From Erysipelotrichaceae bacterium (GTDB lineage Bacteria; Bacillota_I; Bacilli_A; Erysipelotrichales; Erysipelotrichaceae): 25,641 nucleotides of DNA. The translations under genes were made by a program, and so were the position numbers. Of this stretch, positions 15,968-23,469 are shown in pieces. How positions within the stretch are numbered: position 1 is the first letter of the stretch; each line of letters starts with the position of its first letter. The notes beneath the pieces were generated by a model, which was not told where the DNA came from, made no database searches, and was given only the letters and a program-made list of their open reading frames with translations. The stretch spans positions 1 to 25,641 of the forward strand of contig DMBB01000369.1 of assembly GCA_003446295.1 (NCBI GenBank), given 5' to 3'.

Positions 15968-17899
15968 TTATCCGGTTGTTTCTCCCTGCGGTGCTTCCTC
16001 CACAGGCAGAGGCAGACCAAGCTGATCTGCAATAAAGTGCGTATAGGCAATTCTTCCATCGGGATTCAGATGGATGCCGTCCGAATAGAACCATTCGTAA
16101 TGCTCGGCAGAATATGCCTGCCAGTCAAGTACCGATACATTTGAGTTGGCTTCTGCCAGCTGACGGATCGTATCGTTGACATCATTGATGTAGTAAAGGG
16201 AAGGTCCTCTGCATGTCATCCAGTAGATCGTTCTGTCCGGGCCGAGATAATCGATCAGCTTCTGTCCCGTTTCCTGATCAAAGCGTGAGTTCGTACCCAG
16301 ATGAATGATGACCGTCGGTCCCAGATGCCCGTACTGATACAGACTGTCCGCAACGATCACGCCGACATTCGTATGTCTTGACTGTGCTGCATCGACCCAG
16401 ATCATCGGCAGTTCCTGACGCATATTCGCATAAGCGCCCAGCATGACTGAGTCTCCGATCGCTGTATACTCTGTTGTCTGCGCAACACCTGTCTCCTCAG
16501 GCGTCTGTGTCGGCTCAGGCGTTGGCGTTGGTTCAGGTGTCGGCTCGGGTGTTTCTTCCGGCAGTTCTGTTTCAGCAGGCGTCGTGGTCACTTCAGGTGA
16601 AGCAGTCACCGGCGTCTTTCCTGCATCAGACTGTTCAGCCAATAACGCGGCATTTTCAGCCAGCTCCTTTTCAAGCTGTGCCATGTCAGATGTATCATGC
16701 GAAGCTTCAAACCGTTCTGTCTGAGCGACAGAGATCAGCACCGTAGATGCCATGAGCAGCGACATCACCAGGAAGGACTGAACCTTTCTGCGCAGAGAGA
16801 TCGCGGCAGCTCTTTTTGGATTGGAAGATTTGACTCTGGAACGCATTGTGATCATGCGGTCGATTCGCCACAGGATCTCTGCAAGCACAAGGATCAAAGC
16901 CAGAGCGGCAAGCTTCATCGCAAGCGTGTCCGCATCCTTGAAATACTGGCTGAAGAAATAGATCACCGGGAACATGAGCAAATAGATCATGTAGCTCCTG
17001 GAACCGATCCATTTCAGCAAGGGACCATCCAGCGGAATGCCGATATGTTTCTGCCATCCGATGGCAAAGAACATCATCATAATGAACACGATGTTTGCGG
17101 CAAACATGACGCCTCTGTATACCCAGGCTGAAGTTCCGTTCACCACCAGATACAGGACTGCAGTCACCACCAGACAGCCGAAGAACACAGCCTTGGCAGG
17201 ATACCTGTCTCTGCGCATCCTGACGCCGATCCGGTCGACCGGGAACAGTGCCAGCGCCATGCCCAGCAGCAAAGAGAACGCTCTGGTATCTGTTCCGTAA
17301 TAGACTCTGGAAGGATCCTCGCCCGGCATATACAGCATTCCCATTTCAACAGCGGATACGATCGCAGCAGCGATCAGCAGCAGACCGATATCTTCCTTAT
17401 CCGTAAGGTTTCTCAGAAGCAGACCGATCAGAAACACTGCAGGCCAGATCAGGTAATACTGCATCGTCAGTGCAAGATACCAGAGATGCGTCAGCGGAGA
17501 AGCATTCATGATGCGTGTAAAGTAAGAACTGTTCTGAGAGATCTGCCACCAGTTGTTGTAGCCAAGCAGCACGCTCTGCAGTTCCGGAAGCGTGCCCTTG
17601 GTCAGTCTGGGCCACAGCGGTATCATGAACAGCCCCGTCATCAGCAGCATAATAATCAGAGGCGGATACAGCCTTCTGATCTTTTTTGCATAATATGTGA
17701 GCAGATTGAAGTCCCCGTACCGCAGTTCATTCCATGAACTGTAGACAAGCAGATATCCCATTATGGAAAAAAACAGGGGAACGCCAAGAAAACCGCCCGG
17801 GACCTGGTCGGGAAAAAGGTGATACAATACGATTCCGATGATCGCTATCGCCCTCAGTCCGTCAAATCCGGCAATACGTCCGCCCTGTTTCTGTGTCAT
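15968..17899 (-). CDS. OatA-like acyltransferase with C-terminal SGNH domain
   Basis: This 643-residue membrane protein has an N-terminal acyltransferase-3 domain (about residues 8-340, roughly ten membrane helices; opening FDGLRAIAIIGIVLYHLFP with the family's conserved His, then GGFLGVPLFFSIMGYLL). A further membrane helix lies near 370-390. A Thr/Pro/Glu-rich linker (about 430-475) leads to an extracellular SGNH/GDSL domain with block I GDSVMLG, block III HLGTNS and block V SDGIHLNPDG. This layout is that of OatA, which O-acetylates peptidoglycan muramic acid and gives lysozyme resistance. Related enzymes modify other envelope glycans, so the target is inferred. AGGGG lies before the ATG. 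It appears to be a single-gene unit. Confidence 0.88.
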   Translation of the reverse strand: MTQKQGGRIAGFDGLRAIAIIGIVLYHLFPDQVPGGFLGVPLFFSIMGYLLVYSSWNELRYGDFNLLTYYAKKIRRLYPPLIIMLLMTGLFMIPLWPRLTKGTLPELQSVLLGYNNWWQISQNSSYFTRIMNASPLTHLWYLALTMQYYLIWPAVFLIGLLLRNLTDKEDIGLLLIAAAIVSAVEMGMLYMPGEDPSRVYYGTDTRAFSLLLGMALALFPVDRIGVRMRRDRYPAKAVFFGCLVVTAVLYLVVNGTSAWVYRGVMFAANIVFIMMMFFAIGWQKHIGIPLDGPLLKWIGSRSYMIYLLMFPVIYFFSQYFKDADTLAMKLAALALILVLAEILWRIDRMITMRSRVKSSNPKRAAAISLRRKVQSFLVMSLLMASTVLISVAQTERFEASHDTSDMAQLEKELAENAALLAEQSDAGKTPVTASPEVTTTPAETELPEETPEPTPEPTPTPEPTQTPEETGVAQTTEYTAIGDSVMLGAYANMRQELPMIWVDAAQSRHTNVGVIVADSLYQYGHLGPTVIIHLGTNSRFDQETGQKLIDYLGPDRTIYWMTCRGPSLYYINDVNDTIRQLAEANSNVSVLDWQAYSAEHYEWFYSDGIHLNPDGRIAYTHFIADQLGLPLPVEEAPQGETTG

Positions 17900-17990
17900 A
17901 CATACCCCTGTTTACTGTTACCATTTTATTACATAATCTGATATTTACGGACAGCTGAAACTAACAAACATGATCTTTCTGCCTTGCCAT

Positions 17991-18045
17991 GATAAAAGAA
18001 ACTCCTGTCTGATCTGCAGAACACGCAGAATACAAGGCAGGAGTT
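17991..18045 (-). terminator. terminator of the six-gene redox/aldolase operon
   Basis: AACTCCTG (18000-18007) pairs with CAGGAGTT (18038-18045), with an inner CTGC/GCAG helix. On the minus strand the hairpin is followed by TCTTTTATC. It starts 5 nt after the stop codon of the GlpA-like gene. Confidence 0.7.
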
Positions 18046-18050
18046 ATGGT

Positions 18051-19811
18051 TTATTTGGTTTTGCGGAATATGTGTGTGCTTTCAGAAGAAGCTTTCACGA
18101 TCTCTTCCGGTTGTTCCCCTGTTTCTTCAGCGATGATCTCTATGATCCGGGGAAGGCAGAAGCCTCCCTGGCATCTTCCCATACCGCATCTGACTCTGCG
18201 CTTGATGGCATCCGTCGTATATACGGGTACCGGTGAACGCAGCGCATCCAGGATCTCTCCTTTGGAGATGCATTCGCAGCGGCAGATGATCTCGCCATAA
18301 TCCGGATGTTCACGGATCAGTTCATTTCGTTCCTCAAAAGTCAGTTCAGAAAGCACAGGTTTATATTTTCTCTTCGGATCAAAAGACGGATCCTCTTTCA
18401 CATCCATGAACGTTTCAAGATATTCTCTGACCCACATGGCAATATCAGCGGCGATTGCCGGGGCGGCAGTCAGTCCGGGAGACTGGATACCGGCTGCTTC
18501 GAAGATGTTCTTTGTAAAAATACCCTTCCGGACAACAAAATCCTCTTCATATGTCGGGCTTCTGACACCGGTAAAGTATGCAATGATATCCGATTTCCTG
18601 ATTGCCGGCTGCACTTCCTGCTGTGCACTGATCACATGTTCGCATATTTCACGGTCCGTGGAAGTATCCTCCCTGTCCGGCACTTCGTCAGCGTTCGGAC
18701 CGATCAGGGCATTCCCGTCTGCGGCATGGATGAGTCCGATCCCCTTGGAATGAGAATGCATATTCTTCAGGATCGCTTTCACCCTGGATACAGGATCGTC
18801 CGGTATTTCTTCCAGCTGCTTCGGGCTCAGCGTAAACGGTGTTTTGCCAAGGCTGGAGGACACCATCCATCCTGCTTTTTTATCGGTGATCAGATCAGTC
18901 CCGACCCGGGGATGGATCGTGAATGTTCTGTCTCCTGCCATGTCCGCTATCACATCCGCATAGACGCCTGCCGTATTGATCACTGCCCTGGGATAGATCG
19001 TACCCCGGTTGGTCACAACTTCCGTAATGATCCCGTTTTCCGTCTTCATGGACAGCACCGCGGTATTCAGTGCGATCTCCGCACCGTTTTCCGCAGCGTT
19101 TTCCGCAAGGGCGATCGTCATCTTATGCGGGCAGGTAATGCCGCCGGTACCCATATAAAGACCGCCGATGCTCCAGTCAGGAATGGAAGGCTCATATTTC
19201 AGAAGCTCCTCCCGCGTCATGATCTTCGTGCGCACGACTCCTTTTTTCAAAGCAGTATGCTGTACATAGCGCAGGGCTGCCATTTCCCACTTTGTTCGGG
19301 CAAAGGTGATCTGTCCCTTGTTTTCATACGGTACATGCAGATCGTCCGAAAGCCGGCGGTACATGGTATTCCCGCGGACACAGTATTTCAGTTTCTGAGA
19401 ATCCTTTGAGAAATTGACGCCTGTATGCAGAACACCTCCATTTCTGGAGGACTGTCCTGAGGCAACATCAGGTCCTTTTTCGACAAGGAGGATATCCAGC
19501 TGATATCTGGACAGTTCACGGGCAGCAGCACATCCGGTTATGCCGCCTCCGATGATCAGCACGTCACAATGGCGGCCATCATAGCAGCGGTCATTGATCT
19601 CAGGCAGAACTGTCTTTTGTTCAAAACCCTTCAGGCGGATATCGTTCAATACGCCAAGGTATCGTTTCCGGTCAACTGCCATCTGCCCTGCTTTAACGGC
19701 TTTCTGCCAGTCGTCCGTTTCACCTTCCAGTCTGATGCAGCCGTTGACTTCCAAGACCCGGATAGAAGGATCGATCTTCCGCAGCTCTTTGCGCAGTTTA
19801 TCCGGTTTCAT
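18051..19811 (-). CDS. GlpA-like FAD-dependent oxidoreductase with C-terminal BFD-type [2Fe-2S] domain
   Basis: This 586-residue flavoprotein resembles the glycerol-3-phosphate dehydrogenase (GlpA-type) group found in many anaerobic Firmicutes. A short N-terminal domain (residues 1 to about 78) is followed by an FAD-binding DAO domain with GGGITGCAAARELSRY (88-103) and GQSSRNGGVLHTG. A BFD-like domain has CRC (Cys510, Cys512) and CGMGRC (Cys542, Cys547), plus Cys514 and Cys552, which should hold a [2Fe-2S] cluster. It should oxidise a hydroxy group of a phosphorylated or free polyol or hydroxy acid and pass electrons to its partner flavoprotein. Its start overlaps the kinase stop (ATGA), so translation is coupled. 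It is the last gene of the operon. Confidence 0.85.
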   Translation of the reverse strand: MKPDKLRKELRKIDPSIRVLEVNGCIRLEGETDDWQKAVKAGQMAVDRKRYLGVLNDIRLKGFEQKTVLPEINDRCYDGRHCDVLIIGGGITGCAAARELSRYQLDILLVEKGPDVASGQSSRNGGVLHTGVNFSKDSQKLKYCVRGNTMYRRLSDDLHVPYENKGQITFARTKWEMAALRYVQHTALKKGVVRTKIMTREELLKYEPSIPDWSIGGLYMGTGGITCPHKMTIALAENAAENGAEIALNTAVLSMKTENGIITEVVTNRGTIYPRAVINTAGVYADVIADMAGDRTFTIHPRVGTDLITDKKAGWMVSSSLGKTPFTLSPKQLEEIPDDPVSRVKAILKNMHSHSKGIGLIHAADGNALIGPNADEVPDREDTSTDREICEHVISAQQEVQPAIRKSDIIAYFTGVRSPTYEEDFVVRKGIFTKNIFEAAGIQSPGLTAAPAIAADIAMWVREYLETFMDVKEDPSFDPKRKYKPVLSELTFEERNELIREHPDYGEIICRCECISKGEILDALRSPVPVYTTDAIKRRVRCGMGRCQGGFCLPRIIEIIAEETGEQPEEIVKASSESTHIFRKTK

Positions 19812-20623
19812 GAGATCCCGTACTTCCGGATCAGCTCCCGGATCGTTTTTGTCAGATACGGCTTTTCAAAATCAATGTTCCAGCTTCTTCTGATGATCAG
19901 TGCAGGCAGACGGTATCTGTCGATCTCCTCTGCAGAAAGCGGAGTAAGTTTCTGATATTCCTTGAAGAACTGCTTTCCAATGTAGCCGCGGACAGCTGCG
20001 AAGAATGCTTTCTGAAGTTTTCCTGCTTCCGGGAACAATTCTGCTTCGGAAAACAGGAATTCCATCATGGCTTCTTCAACAGCCCGGTTTCCTCTGGCTG
20101 CCGTCATCCAGTCAATCACCGTACAGTTCCCGTCCGGATCCACCAATACATTCCCGGTATGGAAATCCAGATGCAGCACTGTATCATCCTCCGGAAGGGA
20201 CAGCAGATACTTCTCTGCGCGCTGACGCTCTTCTGCGCTCAGAAATGACATCGTTTCATCACTCAGAAGATCAGCGCACATTGTCCGGATATCTTCCAGT
20301 TCATGTGATCTGCGTGCCTGGACTTTGACATGGCAGCGGGCGAGGTCTTTGCCTCCCTTCAGCAGATACAGCGGATTTTTGGAAGGCATGTCATTCTGGG
20401 AAACGCCGTTGATGAAATCCATAACAAAGCCGGATCTTCCTTCTTTTTCAACCATTTCATACACCTTCATCGGCGTACATCCGAGTTCTGAAGCGATCTT
20501 TGTATTGCGGAATTCCTTTTCAGCGTATTCCCGCGGATAATCTTCAAAGAACAGTTTCATTACTCTTCCATCATCGATTCGGAATACTTCTGCAGATCTG
20601 CCTCTGGCAAAATGGTCAGCCAT
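19808..20623 (-). CDS. APH-fold small-molecule kinase (aminoglycoside phosphotransferase family)
   Basis: This 271-residue protein has the aminoglycoside phosphotransferase/choline kinase fold. It shows an N-terminal GRSAEVFRIDDGRVMKLF with the ATP-binding Lys23, the catalytic loop HLDFHTGNVL (Asp153, Asn158), and the metal-binding VIDW (Asp171). It resembles the TIGR02172-type phosphotransferases of Firmicutes. Members of this fold phosphorylate sugars, choline, methylthioribose, homoserine or antibiotics. Here it sits inside a catabolic operon, overlapping the genes on both sides (8 nt with DUF1667, 4 nt with the GlpA-like gene), so a metabolic substrate is more likely than drug resistance. 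GGAGG gives a strong ribosome binding site. Confidence 0.85.
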   Translation of the reverse strand: MADHFARGRSAEVFRIDDGRVMKLFFEDYPREYAEKEFRNTKIASELGCTPMKVYEMVEKEGRSGFVMDFINGVSQNDMPSKNPLYLLKGGKDLARCHVKVQARRSHELEDIRTMCADLLSDETMSFLSAEERQRAEKYLLSLPEDDTVLHLDFHTGNVLVDPDGNCTVIDWMTAARGNRAVEEAMMEFLFSEAELFPEAGKLQKAFFAAVRGYIGKQFFKEYQKLTPLSAEEIDRYRLPALIIRRSWNIDFEKPYLTKTIRELIRKYGIS

Positions 20624-20975
20624 GGTTTACCTCCTTCAGACGGTCTGTGCAGAGAATGACATTCACACCGGTATTCAGGATATCTGCCGCTACCGTCTCT
20701 CCTATTTGCATATGCCTGTCTATCACAATTTCACTGATTGCCCGGACGGCATCTTTCATCAGATGCTTCGGTATTTCTTTTTCTGTCCGCACAGGTACAA
20801 CAGGTATATCCGGGAATATCGTCCGGCATGTCGTTGACAAACTGCGGCGGGGATCTTTCAGTTCCTGCAGAGCAAATGCCTGTCCTCTTGGACAAAGATT
20901 TCCTGTCACCTGTTCCTCAGCATCAATCTCAAGTTCACATCCGTTCGGACATATAATACAGATCACTTTTTTCAT
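20616..20975 (-). CDS. DUF1667 protein
   Basis: This 119-residue protein has the DUF1667 pattern: CIICPNGC (Cys6, Cys9, Cys13) and NLCPRG (Cys28) at the N-terminus, which could bind an iron-sulphur cluster or zinc. The basic segment DPRRSLSTTCRTIF is also typical, followed by a helical C-terminal part. In many anaerobic Firmicutes this family is encoded beside a GlpA-like flavoprotein and an NAD(P)/FAD oxidoreductase, as here, and probably forms a three-subunit dehydrogenase with them. Its start overlaps the stop of the preceding oxidoreductase gene by 4 nt. The family is clear; the biochemical role is inferred from partners. Confidence 0.88.
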   Translation of the reverse strand: MKKVICIICPNGCELEIDAEEQVTGNLCPRGQAFALQELKDPRRSLSTTCRTIFPDIPVVPVRTEKEIPKHLMKDAVRAISEIVIDRHMQIGETVAADILNTGVNVILCTDRLKEVNHG

Positions 20976-22213
20976 ATCAGCTTCACCTTCAGTTCTGTTC
21001 CGATCCCGGACAGATCGGCTTCCAGGCGGATGATCTCCGCGGAGTGAATGGTTCTCATTTTCTTTGTGAACAGAGTCTTTCCTTCACTTTCCAGCAGGAT
21101 CTCTCTGTCCCTGTAATCATCGTCACTGCGCAGATACAGCACGACATGATCCGGTTCACTGTTTTTATCAATATATTGAGGAACACAAATATGGATGCCA
21201 TCCATGTGTTTTACCGGAATCAGTTCCCTTTTCTGCTTCCGGCTGACATATAAGGCAGCCGCTTTTCCTGCAGTGATGCCGTTTTCACTGACATAGTCTG
21301 CCAGATCATTGACACTGACACAGTTGCCGGCCGCAAAGACACCTTCTTTCAGCGTCTCCATATTCTGATCGACCAGCGGTCCATGCGTGTGATCGGACAT
21401 TCTGATCCCGATGCTTTCCGCGAGTTCATTTTCAGGGATCAGGCCGACCGAAAGGATCAGCGTATCACACGGAATGATCTGAGCCGTGCCGGGAATCGGC
21501 TCCATCCTGTCATTCACATCCATAATCTCAACAGCTTCCAGTCTGTGTTTTCCGATCGTCCGCGTGACTGTTTTCGACAGAAACATCGGAATATTGAAAT
21601 CCTCCACGCACTGGGCGATATTTCTCTTCAGACCTCCGGGCCTGTTCCTTGCTTCATAAATACCAAGTACTTCCGCACCTTCCAGACACAGGCGTCTTGC
21701 CATGATCAGACCGATGTCACCGCTCCCGAGAATGACAGCTTTTTTTGCCGGCATCCATCCTTTCAAATTGATAAAGTTCTGAACGGTCCCTGCTGTATAG
21801 ACTCCGGAAGGACGATCACCATGGATAAATACCTGTCTGGCTGTGCGCTCACGGCATCCGGTCGCCAGGATCAGCGCCTTTGCCCATACCGTGTGAAGCC
21901 CGCTGCGCATGGATAAAGTCACCTGATATTCATCATGATGTTCGGAAATATCCAGCACAAACGCGGAATACGCTGTATCACAGTCTGTGTCTGCCAGCCG
22001 TACGATATCGCGGTATGCATATTCCGGACCTGTCAGTTTCTCACCATAGCGATGCAGGCCGAATCCATCATGAATGCATTGCTTCAAAATACCTCCCGGC
22101 TCGTTTTCCCGTTCTACGATCAGTACATCCGCACCGTTTCGGGATGCACTGAAGGCAGCAGAAAGACCTGCCGGTCCGGCACCGATGACAAGGACATCAT
22201 ATTTCTCTTTCAT
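20972..22213 (-). CDS. NAD(P)/FAD-dependent oxidoreductase (partner of the GlpA-like protein)
   Basis: This 413-residue flavoprotein has an N-terminal FAD-binding motif VIGAGPAGLSAAFSASRNGADVLIVERE, then an LATGCRERTARQ segment. A second dinucleotide site, ILGSGDIGLIMARRLCLEGAEV, is for NAD(P)H, and the C-terminal FAD motif VFAAGNCVSVNDLADYVSENG completes the fold. It belongs to the pyridine-nucleotide reductases paired with GlpA-like proteins and DUF1667, and would move electrons between the substrate dehydrogenase and NAD(P). The ATG at 22213 follows GGAGGAA. The frame is open further upstream but that part overlaps the aldolase gene. It overlaps its neighbours by 4 nt on each side. Confidence 0.87.
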   Translation of the reverse strand: MKEKYDVLVIGAGPAGLSAAFSASRNGADVLIVERENEPGGILKQCIHDGFGLHRYGEKLTGPEYAYRDIVRLADTDCDTAYSAFVLDISEHHDEYQVTLSMRSGLHTVWAKALILATGCRERTARQVFIHGDRPSGVYTAGTVQNFINLKGWMPAKKAVILGSGDIGLIMARRLCLEGAEVLGIYEARNRPGGLKRNIAQCVEDFNIPMFLSKTVTRTIGKHRLEAVEIMDVNDRMEPIPGTAQIIPCDTLILSVGLIPENELAESIGIRMSDHTHGPLVDQNMETLKEGVFAAGNCVSVNDLADYVSENGITAGKAAALYVSRKQKRELIPVKHMDGIHICVPQYIDKNSEPDHVVLYLRSDDDYRDREILLESEGKTLFTKKMRTIHSAEIIRLEADLSGIGTELKVKLI

Positions 22214-22743
22214 TTCAACATTTCCTCCGCAGCTTTTTCTGCCTCGGCAGCCAGTGCCAATGCGGCGGTCAGATCTGCCGCGCCGCAGACAAATCCATGA
22301 TTGGAAAGAATGCATCCATCATGTCCCAGCATGATCTGCGACACGTTCACTGCCAGTTTCCTGGAGCCGCTGACCGCATAGGACGCGCACGGGTAATCCA
22401 GCCTGCTTGTCACAAGATCTTTCCGGCAGGCCGCAAAAACAGAACAGTACGGGGAATGCGTATGCACGATCCCTCCCAGATCAGGCCTGTTCAGGTAGAT
22501 CAGCTGATGCATCAGGCGTTCACTGGAGGGATGCTTTCCTGCTTCATATGTTCCGTCCCGCATATCCACTTTCACAATATCTTCAGGCAGGATACCATAA
22601 TAGTCTGCACCGGAAGGAGTGATCAGAAAGAAATCCTGATCCAGTCTTGCAGAGAGATTCCCCCAGGTCCCCTGGATCAGTCCCATATCAGCCAGTTTCG
22701 TTCCGCACTGCACCAGTTCTCTGCGTACATCATCTTCTGTCAT
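22210..22743 (-). CDS. class II aldolase (fuculose-1-phosphate aldolase type)
   Basis: This 177-residue protein belongs to the class II aldolase/adducin family, zinc enzymes that cleave ketose 1-phosphates to dihydroxyacetone phosphate and an aldehyde. All expected metal and catalytic residues are present: Glu75 (HPSSERL), His94 and His96 (VHTHSPY), and His149 (NHGF), spaced closely as in FucA (Glu73, His92, His94, His155). GNLSARL near residue 29 matches the phosphate-binding region. The ATG at 22743 is chosen because AGAGG lies 6 nt upstream; the upstream ATG at 22761 has no ribosome binding site. The gene overlaps the degenerate paralogue upstream by 14 nt and the oxidoreductase downstream by 4 nt. 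The substrate is not determined. Confidence 0.88.
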   Translation of the reverse strand: MTEDDVRRELVQCGTKLADMGLIQGTWGNLSARLDQDFFLITPSGADYYGILPEDIVKVDMRDGTYEAGKHPSSERLMHQLIYLNRPDLGGIVHTHSPYCSVFAACRKDLVTSRLDYPCASYAVSGSRKLAVNVSQIMLGHDGCILSNHGFVCGAADLTAALALAAEAEKAAEEMLK

Positions 22744-23236
22744 CAGCAGCCTCTTTCTCATGTTTTGAGTATTTCATCAGGTAGACAGCATGTTCCGCCT
22801 CGGCAAGCACCGGAGACAGATATCTGATCTGACCGATCTTTTCTGCAAGGACCTCGGTCCGGCAGGCCTTTTCAACCAGTAGGGCGGCAGCGATCAGTTC
22901 CTTTTCAAATCTGCCTGTCACAACAAAGCCTTTGTTCTGTATCAGACAGGCATTGTCATTTCTGCCGGGAAGAATACGTGAAGCGACCCTTCTTCCGAAC
23001 ATCTGCGCCATATCGTCTATTGACGGACGCAGGTCCTGCTGTTTCTCTGCAAACATGCGGGAATATTCACCGCAGGTAAACAGCGCATAGTCCGCATTGA
23101 GCATATCAAACAAGGGAGATGATGTTCTTTCTCCCTTCGCATTCAGAACGATCTTTCCGGGCAGCAGAAAAAGCGTATCTTCGTGAAACAGCTCTTCCTT
23201 CTTCAGGCAGCTGCTCAGATACAGATATTTCTGCAT
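22730..23236 (-). CDS. degenerate class II aldolase homologue lacking zinc ligands
   Basis: This 168-residue protein looks like a shortened class II aldolase/adducin domain. The segment PSIDDMAQMFGRRVASRILPGRNDNACLIQNKGFVVTGRFEKELIAAALLVEKA follows the C-terminal half of that fold, but the zinc histidine of NHGF is Lys102 (QNKGF). No HxH or SSE metal motif is visible, so it should be catalytically inactive. The ATG at 23236 is chosen because GGGAG lies 6 nt upstream and because the ATG at 23299 overlaps the promoter -10 box. It is the first gene of the operon and overlaps the intact aldolase by 14 nt. It could be a non-catalytic subunit or regulator. The homology is by eye and should be tested. 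Confidence 0.65.
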   Translation of the reverse strand: MQKYLYLSSCLKKEELFHEDTLFLLPGKIVLNAKGERTSSPLFDMLNADYALFTCGEYSRMFAEKQQDLRPSIDDMAQMFGRRVASRILPGRNDNACLIQNKGFVVTGRFEKELIAAALLVEKACRTEVLAEKIGQIRYLSPVLAEAEHAVYLMKYSKHEKEAADDRR

Positions 23237-23297
23237 GATCCTCTCCCGGTCTGATTTGTTTTCCATATGATATTTACTGCGCTTCGTTTCTGATTTC

Positions 23298-23326
23298 ATT
23301 ATTCATGATGCATGAATGATTGTCAA
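23298..23326 (-). promoter_or_regulatory. promoter of the aldolase/redox operon
   Basis: On the minus strand TTGACA (23326-23321), a 17-nt spacer and AATAAT (23303-23298) form a near-consensus sigma-A type promoter. Transcription would start near 23290, which excludes the ATG at 23299 as a start codon. It lies between the SDR terminator (23404-23462) and the first operon gene. Confidence 0.7.
23301..23317. promoter_or_regulatory. 17-bp palindromic operator inside the operon promoter
   Basis: ATTCATG-ATG-CATGAAT has perfect 7-bp arms. It occupies most of the spacer between the -35 and -10 boxes and touches the -10 box. This is the classic position for a repressor that blocks polymerase. No regulator gene lies in the operon, so the binding protein would be encoded elsewhere. 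Confidence 0.6.
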
Positions 23327-23404
23327 ACAGCATAACCGAAAACACTCACCTTATAAAAAACATCAAGCTTCTGTTCTGACAAGGATCATATCTGATCGAT
23401 TGCC

Positions 23405-23462
23405 AAAAGAAAAGACCCGCAAAGGACAGCATCCGGTTCCCGAATGCACTTCCTCTGCGGGT
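23405..23462 (-). terminator. terminator after the SDR gene
   Basis: On the minus strand a 12-bp stem with one mismatch (plus-strand arms ACCCGCAAAGGA 23415-23426 and TCCTCTGCGGGT 23451-23462) carries an inner GCAT/ATGC helix and is followed by CTTTTCTTTT. It begins 8 nt after the SDR stop codon and insulates the efp-SDR unit from the aldolase operon. Confidence 0.8.
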
Positions 23463-23469
23463 ATCTGTT

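Noticed and set aside
18306..19409. 367-codon open frame on the plus strand
   Set aside because: It lies entirely antisense to the GlpA-like flavoprotein, whose motifs are intact; its Cys/His/Phe-rich composition is that of a shadow frame.
18051..23236. Standard methylthioribose or 5-deoxyribose disposal operon
   Set aside because: Kinase and class II aldolase are present, but no MtnA-type isomerase is encoded here and the flavoprotein trio is not part of those pathways.
23236..23299. Start of the first operon gene at the upstream ATG (23299)
   Set aside because: That ATG overlaps the -10 box of a near-consensus promoter and has no Shine-Dalgarno sequence, whereas the ATG at 23236 has GGGAG at 6 nt.
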